64,000 bases of DNA from Neostapfia colusana. Lineage: Eukaryota; Streptophyta; Magnoliopsida; Poales; Poaceae. Both the position numbers and the translations under genes were made by a program. This document shows, piece by piece, positions 1 through 9,212 of the stretch (its first letter is position 1; each line of letters starts with the position of its first letter). The notes beneath the pieces are model-generated. The model was not told the origin of the DNA. It saw only the letters and a list, made by a program, of their open reading frames with translations, and ran no database searches. Location of the stretch: NCBI GenBank assembly GCA_030760725.1, contig JASWHV010000013.1:41760699-41824698 (forward strand), read 5' to 3'.

Positions 1-2322
1 TATGCCTCTTTTAGTCCACTTTTGTTAACATGAGATCAGCAGTTATAATCAATTGATAACCTACTCTACATTTTACTCCAGGGTTTTCTGGGTCATGCAT
101 TTATAGTTGCATACCATCTAGACTTAATGCGATAAACAAAATGCTAGACAATATAAAGTGGATACAAGTAAAAACTTGTAAGTTTTGATGCAAACCGGGG
201 CTTGCCTTTGTTTTGCAGGGGACTTATATATATGAGGTTCAGTTAGTGAAGACCACTTGGCTTGATCAATTACTTTCCTCCTTCCTTGATCTCCACTCCG
301 ATGACTTCAAATCCTTCACGTAGATGCTACACGTAATGAATATGCATATGGATTTGATTATAAAGAGTTTGCTAACAAGTCCTAATGACAAGTTTAAAAA
401 CTGGAACTCTGTTTAAGAATTTAAAATAACACTGGTGCTAGTGGTTTGGGTTTGGGGTTAAACACTATGATCAAGTGAGATGTGTCGTTCACCCCTTGTG
501 TGATACTCATCTAAATAGGTTGAACAGCACAGTAGTGATCCAGAGATCCAATGGAGCTGAAATTTTGTCATGTGAGTTTATTGTCACAAGAAAGTCATCT
601 GGACCAAAAGTTGGAATTTTTCAATGGATAGATCACTCAGAACAATTTCCTAAGCATTTAGGCAAAAAGAAATTAATTATGAATAAAGTTGCACTTTCAT
701 GCAAATTCAAGTGACATACAATTTCAAACATAACTCAGGGAGCATGCATGAATTTTCCTAGGATTTTATTTGGAGCTAAGAACTGCCCAGAACTGAATTT
801 CCAAGTTTTGGAAATTCTCTGAAATTGTTTCTGTATTCATTTGAACACAGAAACATGAATTCAGGATTATCCTAACTAAATCCACTCCAAATGAGCTGAA
901 ACTTTTACAGTAGTTCACTAATTGCCTAAAGAATTTTCTGGCAAAATTTGAGGATTTTTGGATGAACCAAATTTGCTTTAAAATTATTTTGCTGAAAAGC
1001 TTTAAAAATTTTCCAGAATTAAATACTGAGTGTCATACAAATTGGATTGCCTATTTGGATAGAGTTTTCCAACCTGAATCCAACCCAATTTGAATCACTA
1101 AATGTGGAGCTTCCTAGCAAAAGTTATGAAGTTCTAAAGTTTAGGGAAATTCTGGAATTCGAATTAACCGGGAAAAGTTCAAATCTCTGACAGTGGATCC
1201 GCCAACACGTGTCAGCTCCTCGGCTAAACCACACGGGGCCACAGGGCTATTTCCCGCACTTTCACAGATGATCCCGTGCAAAATAAGATCCCATACCGGT
1301 TCACCTAGCGGCTGACATGCGGGCCCGGCCACTTCGTCTTCTACCTCTCGCTCCCGTGCCCGCGCGCCGCCGGACTCGCCGGAGTTCGCTGGATTCCGGC
1401 CTCTCGGCCACCTTCTGAGCTCCCCCTCGCCGTTAGGGCCTAAATCCACATGCTGAACACGCTGGAACAACATTCCCCGACCAGGGGTGGCTCTAACCCA
1501 GCCGGCGACGGTGCGACGGCTCGGCTCACCTTTGGTAGCGTCGGCCAGCTAACCTAGCCCGCCAAAACATCGGTGGAAGGACCCTACAGCACCGGTGGAT
1601 GCTAAAAAAGATCGTCCTGTTGGTGATACGGCCCGGAGATGGCTCTAACATAGCTTTCACCGTGAACCCGATTCTCCCCACCTCGGTTGCCGTTAGAAAA
1701 CCTAGAATTACCCAGCCTACGTGCTGTTTCAAGCTAGCGATGTGAAGGACTAATGATCGCCGACTACTGGCGGTTCTGTGTGCAAGAATTATCGATCTAA
1801 GAACGAGAGTAGAGGTCGAATTTGAAGTTACCGTGCCAGAAGGTCGGTTTGTGCCTGCCGGAGGAATTTTCTCATTCGCGCTCGGTAGTTCATGTCATGA
1901 GCTTCGGAGATGAGCACCACAGGGTCCTAGCGCGTCCGAGGATACTCTTGCTCGGCTGAGAAAGACTCTCTGCCGAGCTGTCCACGTGCGACCTCCGTTT
2001 GGTTGCGGCTCGGCCACCGTGGAAACTTGGTGTGCACGGGGTTGTGAGGGCCGAACGCTCTCGGTTGTGGTCCGAGGAGGCTGTGGAGAAGACCGTGGGT
2101 TTGTTTTTGCTACTGCCCGGGCTTTGCATGCAGGAACGTCACTTCATGAGCGAGCGACGCGGCGGAGGCTGTTCGGTGCCGTTCTTGCGTGCGAGAGGGA
2201 GAGAACTGTGTCTTTGGCGCTGTGGCTAAAAGGGGCACGGCCGGGAGTAAAGACAGGCACGAGCAGCTCTCCAGCGTGAGGAGAAACGAGCAGGAGGTGG
2301 CTTCCGGGAGGTGGCGCGAAGC
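1..2322 (-). repeat. Partial chromovirus LTR 'G', reverse orientation
   Basis: This stretch is colinear with LTR Y1 (17440-19260) and is the reverse complement of the middle of B's 5' LTR (about 33180-35060). Shared blocks include the 'gcaaaccggggcttgcc' stretch near 190, the 'tccaatggagctga' block near 545, the 'ctggcaaaatttgagga' block near 940 and the reverse complement of B's 'gggcacaaaccgac' block near 1845. It therefore reads as a minus-oriented long LTR that enters from the left edge of the window. The first 1.1 kb is AT-rich and the rest is GC-rich, the same alternation seen in the other LTRs. No coding sequence is supported here; the short open frames are shadows. The right boundary is an inverted junction and is uncertain to about 150 bases. 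Confidence 0.7.
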
Positions 2323-3610
2323 ATCTGGGTAGTCGCTGAAGGCGAAGAAACTCCGGAAGTGCTGGACTTTCTTCTTCCGGATGAAGCCCTAACATCTTAC
2401 CAGCAGCAAGAAGGCAAGCCCTGGTTTGCATTAACAAATTTTACAAAGTTTTGCTTTATGTATACTTAGTATGAGGTATGTATGTGCATTAGGTGTGGGA
2501 TGCATGAAACCCAAGTGCATAACCAGAATTTTCCCACAAGAGTGAGGGTAGTATCTAAGTCCTCTAGTAGACAGGGTAGCTTAATGTTCATAGAACTTTG
2601 GTACAAGTCAAGTAGTTAGAATCTACTCGCGAGTATAGGAGTCGGGACACACGGGATTGATTCGAGTGATGTGAGATCACTTTAGTAAGAAAATGAGACT
2701 AGGCAGGGGCTAGGGCGCAGCAAGAGGAAGTCTTGTGGGTGCAGCCCTGTCTGTGTCGATTGAGGACCGATCCGTGTGCGGCCCCGCTGAACAAGTATTG
2801 AACGTACCGAAGGCATATCGGATACATGGGCCCCGATAAACCGATGTAACCTAAACGTCCGGGCGTCGAGGCATAGTACATGACGTTCTCTTCGGGTATC
2901 CCTGCAGGTGTATATCGAGTCGATTCACCGTCCCTCGCGGTGATGAGTACCGCTTGTTCACTGAATCGTGACGTAGATTAATATATGGAATGTATGATTC
3001 ATTATTGCTGTTATGATTAACTTGTATTGTTACATGCGTGCCACCAAATATTGCTTACTAAATTTCAATTTCATGAACTGTTAACTTGTGGCTAAAAGAG
3101 GAATAAGGATGAACTTGTAGGCGTGTCCATTTGCTGCAATTTACCATCCCATGTTCGTTGTAAACTGCATGTAGAGTTTCATGCCTAGGCGAGTCGGTTA
3201 AGTCTTGCTGAGCCATCGTGCTCACAGTTGCTGCTATGAGTGTTTTTCAGGTGAGGACTACCCCACGGACTCGGTGTACGAGTCCACCGGCGAGGGCTAC
3301 ACTCCGTCGGGGACCACGGCTGAGTGGGAGCCCTACACGCCGCGCTGAGCTTAGGAGTGCAGCTAGTGTGGGTTGTCCATAGGGCTGGGCAACCGACTTT
3401 TGCTAGATAGGTGGGCGTGAGGTTTATAAACATATCTTCCGCTGTTGTAAGTTCCATACTTAGTTTGTAACTGAATTCTTGTACTACTCTGTATAATTCA
3501 GTTGGTTTTCTATGTAATACAATGTTGTTCTTATGATGTGTGCTGTCGGGTGTCGCATCGTGCGGCACCAACCTCTGAGATCCAGGATGAGCAGATTCCG
3601 GTCCGCCACA
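2323..3610 (+). repeat. 3' part of a Y2-type LTR, forward orientation
   Basis: This is the approximate reverse complement of 19284-20745, so it is the distal part of a Y2-type LTR in forward orientation. It runs from the 'gtcgctgaaggcga' block to a clean LTR end, GGTCCGCCACA, at 3610. The front of the LTR is missing. No PBS follows the end, so this is not a 5' LTR with an attached body; it is a truncated 3' or solo LTR. Its arrival probably removed the last ~65 bases of Y1, which starts abruptly at 3611. Confidence 0.65.
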
Positions 3611-4501
3611 GTCTTGTTATGCGACACCCAACAGCACACATATAAGGAAAATATGTATTACATAAATCAAAAGCTGAAGCTTACAAATGTTCTTTGCAAA
3701 TAAATTACATAAAATAGTTACAGCGGAAGTCTATAAACAGATCGCGTCGAATAACTAATGAGCACCCGATAAGAGGTCCAGCCCGCGGACTCCTCTCGCT
3801 AGCAACACGAAGACAGAGCAGCGGCTAGGTTCTCCATGTGTAACATGACTCGGAAGTCTCCGAGTCTCACCGGAGAACCTTCTTTATATGCGTCGATATT
3901 AACCTGCAAAACCACTCATATAGCAAGAGTGAGCACAAAGGCTCAGCAAGATTTAACCATCTCTCCGAAGACATGCAACTCTACATGAAAGTAACTTAAG
4001 ACCTAAACATGTAAGTTGCCAAAAGACTCGCCTACGAGTTCATCCTTAACTTTCAGATTTTAGCCATCATAGTAGTGATCTTGCGCCAAGCAACATTGGA
4101 ACTCAACAATCAAACAAGAAACGCTTCATTCCAATGTTACTTGTCCAAAGGTGGAAAATAACTTTAATTCGCTCTATCACTACTTCATACATGGTTTTCA
4201 TGCAATTCCAATTATCATAGCAGCAATTAAAACTTGCAAACTGTTTCCACACAACTTGATTACTACGTCACAACATGTGAGCAAGCGGTACTCATAACCG
4301 CGAGGGACGGTGATTCGAATCAACCACTGCTCGGATAGCTCGACACATACGCCCGCCTCTGAAGACCCAAATCTGGCGTCCTTCATTATGTCGTATGTGG
4401 CAACCTTTCGCAGGACACCCGACTGTAGAACCGATCACGCCGTCTCGGGCTCACAGGTATAACGAGACGATGTGGTATGCCTCCACAATCCAGTTAACCT
4501 G
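3611..4501 (-). repeat. LTR Y1, left segment
   Basis: This is a minus-oriented long LTR near its 3' end. It resembles the reverse complement of B's 5' LTR at about 35650-36400, including the 'acacccaacagcacac' block, the 'cagcggaagtct' block and the 'gcgagggacggtgatt' block. It stops at the ACCTG target site of element A and resumes at 17154 ('ggtacatcggttt'). The terminal ~65 bases of the LTR are missing on the left. The three Y1 pieces add up to about 4.3 kb, close to the 4.4 kb of B's intact 5' LTR. Confidence 0.75.
4497..4501. repeat. Left target-site duplication of element A (ACCTG)
   Basis: ACCTG directly precedes the TGTAACACC start of A's 5' LTR and is repeated exactly at 17149-17153 after the TGTGACA end of the 3' LTR. 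Removing A and one copy rejoins Y1 into a sequence homologous to the corresponding part of Y2 (about 20215-20240). Confidence 0.9.
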
Positions 4502-7500
4502 TGTAACACCCCAAAAATTTTTGGACGTATTGCATGTGTTGCAAAAATTCAAATTCAAACTGGAATTCAAATTAAACTCAAAACAGAAATGAAAAAGAAA
4601 AAGAAAAGGAAAAAAATAAAACCCCCCGGCCAGTGGGCCGAAACCCACCAGCCGGCCCACCTCACCCCCGCGCCAGCCGGCAGCCGCGCGCCCGTTTCCC
4701 CCTCACAGACAGGCGGGACCAACCTGTCATCCCCAACCCGCCGCTCTCGCCGACCCCGGACTCTTCCCCGCGCGCGCGATCGTAACCGACCGGATTTCCG
4801 CGTCCCTCAGCCCGACTCCCTGTCACAGAAGGCTCCAACTCGATCTAAACAAACCCGCCGCCCTTCCCCGGCTATTTAAACCCCGGCATCTCCCTGTTTT
4901 TCCCCACGATCCGCCGTTTTTCCTTCCGGTGAGAACCCGAGTTACTCCGGCCAATTTCGCTCGATCTTCGCTCGGGATTTCTGATCTAACGCGCTGATCT
5001 TGATCCACCACCTCCGGGGAACCGCGCAGGTGCAGGAAACTCGGTGTTTGCGCTTCAAACACAGCGCCGATGAGCCTCGCCGTAAATTCACCTCGGACCT
5101 CAACGCCGACCGCTTTCCAGGACCTCCGAGCTCAAGAAAACCCCCGAGTTGAGATCCCCGACCTCCCCTCTACTGATCTATGCCATAAAATCACAGCTTT
5201 AGGAAGAATTGACGAAGATCCGAAGCTCTCCGGCGAGATCGCCGCCTCCCGCCGCCGTGCGCCGCCGGGCAGCGCCGCCCTCGCTCGATCAGAGCGATGT
5301 GGTCGCTTGTGCGCCGTCTATTTTAAATCGCACGGTAGAATTTAAATCCCCGCGTACGGTTCGACGTTATAATCTCAGCCGTCTGTTTTAAATCGGACGG
5401 TGCACGTCAGCCCGCGTTATAAAGGCCGGAATTCTTACGCGCTACCCCCTGGGGTTCTCGGAAAATACGAGCTAGCCCCGGAAACTTCTGATCTAGCCCC
5501 TGGAACTTCAGAAAATCATGTAAATTCATTTAAAAATCAGTTTTAGCCCCTGGACTTAATAAAAATTAGGAAAACCCCTCTGTTATGTGTAGTTAGACCC
5601 CTGGAAATTCTTAAAATAATATAATAGACCCTGTAGTGGGGTGAGTTTACCTTTTTAACCTTATGTGATATTAAATTTAGGAATTTGAATTTGTGTTTAG
5701 TATTTAAAATTTAAAAGATGGGACAAACACATTGTAAATTAAAATTACAAACTTTCCTAGTACTTGGAAAACTTTGGAGTGAGATAAAAATAGATTTTTG
5801 GCTGAAGTGAATCTGTCTAATTGATTATTCACATTTATTAGTTATAGGGACACATTATTAAGTAGAGAATAATTCTGAAAATTAGTAAAATAAATGTAAA
5901 ATAGATCACATCAGAGGAGAAGTTCAAAAATATATTATTTAATATTTTAGACCCAAAACCTATTCTATTTGAATGAGGTGTCTTACTATTTTCATAATAA
6001 AGTTCACATCTAGGCATAGGAAATAAATCTGAAAATATAGCAAGCTAGGTATGAATAACTAGAAAATGATAAATGAAGTTTCCAAAATTCAAAGAATTCA
6101 GTTTAGGGTTGGTAGAAGGTCTGAAGACACATTTGGAGTAGGAAAATACCCTCCATGCACACTTGGTAGCTAAAAGGTGTATCAATTGAATATAAGGAAT
6201 TTATTTAAATTGGAAACTCATATATAGTATGCAACATAAATATGAATACAAAAGTATAAATCATATGCACATGTTTAAAAGTGCATGTAAGCCCAAAAAT
6301 CAACACACATAGAGTAACCAGAACACATAGGTATGGGAATGGCTTTCATAAATGGGAATGTGTGGTTTGTATGAAGTGGAAGTGTGAACTATGTCTTATG
6401 GATTGTTGTTTTCTTTTGCTATGTGTTATGGTATGATGTAGAACCTGCTCCAGAGCAAGTTCTACCTTTCCAAGATCAAGACTACCCATTCCCAGAGCAG
6501 CAGGAAGAAGGCAAGTGTCCTTGACCACTTTGATCCTATGCTAGGATGTGTAGATAGAATTATTTGCATTGTCAATTGAAATATGAAACCAATGCTACGA
6601 TGGTTCCCTAGAATTGCATTATCTTGTTTCCTTGTAGCTTGGGTTGGGATTTGTTTTATTATGTCATTCACTCATATTACTTGTGCTTAGCCATGCTTAG
6701 AATGGGATAATTGGGATATGAGACCATCAGTTTATTTACCATACTCTTGAATGAGATGTTATGAGTTATGTAGAGGTAGGGATCAAGGCAAGTTGGATGA
6801 TTTGGTTGGTGCTGGGTGCACGAAACTCGGGTTTGTGTTTAGTACTTGCCTGGATCCTAAGGACCGGTTCATGGAGCATGTAACCTGGCTTTACCGTGCC
6901 AACCACATGCTGAGATGGGGCAGCTTGGCCAATTAATTAGGTGTATTTCCGGCGTAGTATGGGTGTGTTAGATGGTGCGGGGAATAGGTGTCAGCTGGAC
7001 TACCATATGAACCGCAAGGCTCAAGAGGGGGCCACTGCAGCGGGGTTGGAGCCTCTTGTATGCTGTTAGGAGTGAAACCTCAGTGGGCCCACGCTCGTCG
7101 GGAATCCCTTTGTAAAGGCTTCGTAGTGATCTCTTGGCTACACACCTGAGAAGTGTGAATTGTGGTTCGTGGCCACTGGCATAATGGAGGTTCTTTTAGT
7201 CCACCCGGCAACGGGGGATGAAATCACTACATGTGGGTACAGTGGTGCAAACTCTGCAGAGTCAAAACTGTCATGACAGCCGTGCTCACGGTCAAGAGCG
7301 GCTTGGACTTATTCATGATTAGAGGATGAGGACCTTGGAGGTTGTGGATGTTAAGCGGGGAGCTTAACATTGGAAATGATGTTATGGTTATTTGATTATG
7401 ATGATGGGATGGGAGTTTGGGACCATTTCACCTGTGTAGTAATGTAGGTGCTTAATAAGCTAAGGTGATAGGTATTAATTGCGTAGTGCTTTAACCATGG

Positions 7501-7912
7501 GTTCAACCTCTCCTTGCTCTAGCCATGCATGACATAACTTTCCCACACTTGCTGAGTACCATCGGTACTCAACCTTGCATATTTGTTGGTTTATATTGCT
7601 GCTCAGGTCAAGATAATGAAGTGGTGTTTAATAATCAAGACTTTGGACCCGAAGAAGGTTTCTAGGTTCACGGAGTCCCCCGGGCAACGCCTGTAACGGA
7701 GCCCACAAGAATAATATTCTGCTGCTATTTTATTTACTTGTTATGAACTTATTATCGTCCATCGAGACATATGCTATGTAAGACTTATTTATATTCGACA
7801 CCTCGCTTGTAATAAATGATGCTTCACTATTTGTCCTCACATGTATGAGAAAATGATCCTGGCATACATGTGATATTCACTCGGTTGTTCTTCGGAGAAA
7901 CCGTGTGTGACA
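4502..7912 (+). repeat. Element A 5' LTR
   Basis: 3411 bases from TGTAACACC to TGTGACA. It pairs with 13711-17148 along its whole length, but lacks about 27 bases near the start that the 3' LTR and solo LTRs D and E retain; this is a small deletion after insertion between short A/T-rich repeats. It contains a TATA-like CTATTTAAA at 4872-4880, a GC-rich leader, a duplicated near-palindrome at 5314-5335 and 5379-5400, an AT-rich middle, a conserved core around 6830-7330, and AATAAA at 7811-7816, a likely poly(A) signal. No protein of this LTR is supported. Confidence 0.93.
4872..4880 (+). promoter_or_regulatory. TATA-like box of A's 5' LTR
   Basis: CTATTTAAA lies about 370 bases into the LTR, just upstream of a GC-rich leader. 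In solo LTRs D and E the aligned site is a canonical TATATAAA (45843-45850 and 58065-58072). The A-subfamily box is a weaker variant and is also found in A's 3' LTR at 14105-14113. Confidence 0.55.
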
Positions 7913-7916
7913 GAAG

Positions 7917-7934
7917 TGGTATCAGAGCCAAGGT
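7917..7934 (+). promoter_or_regulatory. Primer-binding site, initiator tRNA-Met type
   Basis: TGGTATCAGAGCCAAGG starts four bases after the 5' LTR end. TGGTATCAGAGC is the standard complement of the 3' end of plant initiator methionine tRNA and is used by many chromoviruses and copia elements to prime minus-strand DNA. Confidence 0.93.
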
Positions 7935-8130
7935 TGCCCGTAGGAACGTGGACCTAGGTAGAAATGGACGTATTTAAGGGCCCTATTTTCTTAAAAACTA
8001 TTTTTCAAGGTGTGTGTTGAAAAGTGTTATTTAATGGAGTCACTTTCTTCATCTTACCCCAACTTTCATTCAAAATAGGATTTTTGTTTAAAAGTTTATA
8101 TAACCTAAGTTTAAATGCTTTCTGTTTTAG

Positions 8131-8910
8131 ATGGTTCGTATGATTCGCACCGCTCGCAAGTCCATAGGAGGGAGAGTTCCCGTAGTTGCCCTTGCCCAAA
8201 GAGAGGAGAGCCGTCCGGTGACGTACCTTTCCTACGGATTGGCAGTAGGAGGCTTGTTGCGCCGTCTTCAACGTATGCTCCAAGCCGCCGGCAATACGGG
8301 CAAGCTAATCATACACTATAGCTCCACCAGGACCATCCGTGAGAAGAGGGAAGAATGGAGTTCAGAGATGAGGATTATCCACGAAAATCAGCTGCTCAAG
8401 ATCCACCGCTCTCCAGCTTGTCGAGCGACACAGGTCGATGCGGAGAAGTATGTTACCTGGGAGGCCATCACCTGCCAGAGTCACATCTATCGTTGACACC
8501 TGGACAGAACTAAGTACATGTATGTCCTCCAGCGCGAGAGTGGTACAATGGAGTATAAGTACCCGCCAGTGCAGCAAGGGACTTCCCATGCACACATGGA
8601 CTTGTGCTTGGAGGATGCTGCTATGCTCAGTACTCGACTGCAGGAGTGTCAGCAGGAGCTTCAGGATGTTCGGGACACCCTGAAGGAAACCGAGGCGTTG
8701 CTTCGAGCCTGCTTGAGGGCGAGAGAAACAGGAGATGGGAATGATTTGTGTGTCACCGTGAATGATACATGGACTCCTGACTACCCAGATCGCTGGGCGA
8801 TCAGGCGTCGTTGCACTTCTCCACCAGCAGCCTCCCCACCCAAAGCAGAGTCAGAAGGCAGCCGCAATAATGAGGAAGATCCTGAGGAGCCAGCTCAGGG
8901 ACACGAGTAG
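8131..8910 (+). pseudogene. ORF0 upstream of gag, coiled-coil protein of unknown function (one stop)
   Basis: This frame lies between the PBS and gag. It runs about 260 codons from an ATG at 8131 to TAG at 8908, broken once by TGA at 8494-8496; both halves are in the same frame. The first half is basic and has no motif I recognise. The second half has a helical stretch rich in Glu, Gln and Leu (around CLEDAAML to LKETEALLRA) that should form a coiled coil, then a Pro/Ser-rich linker and an acidic tail (NNEEDPEEPAQ). It is not Gag: Gag begins at 9213 with its own start and typical domain. C has an ORF in the same place with the same order of coiled coil and acidic tail. Function is unknown; a Gag or RNA partner is one possibility. 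Confidence 0.6.
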
Positions 8911-9212
8911 TTTAGAGTCTTTCCCTTAGTTAGCAAGATGTCGAATAGTCGAGTCGTTACGTTAGTTACTGGTGTGTTAATGCTTGGTGTGTGACGTGAG
9001 ATGTGCAAGCCATGAGCAATTGTCTACAGCCTCGTCTTCAGATTGTTTTGCTTTGGTGTGTGAACCCACATGAAATAATAGTGCATTTATTTTTGTGTGA
9101 GACATGAACCCTCAGAAAGTATAACAAAGCGTCAACACTTCAAAGTAAAAACAAGTGAAAGTAGTAAGATAATATGTAATGCTTTAAATTAACATTTGGT
9201 TGATCATGCTAG
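8911..9212 (+). other. Spacer between ORF0 and gag
   Basis: About 300 bases of AT-rich sequence after the ORF0 stop. I see no open frame, repeat or clear signal. A's Gag start at 9213 is the first ATG that leads into the Gag domain. Confidence 0.5.

Noticed and set aside
1..5. TATGC at the window start as the target-site partner of TATGC at 27636-27640
   Set aside because: The sequence around base 1 is mid-LTR (G) with no LTR end next to it, so the match is most likely chance.
7274..7295. Second conserved hairpin (CCGTG-CT-CACGG) next to the 12-base palindrome
   Set aside because: The arms are broken in D (CCATG...CACGA) and only three pairs remain in F, so conservation of this stem is not supported.
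7917..7934. tRNA gene
   Set aside because: Only the 3'-end complement of initiator tRNA-Met is present; no cloverleaf. It is a primer-binding site.
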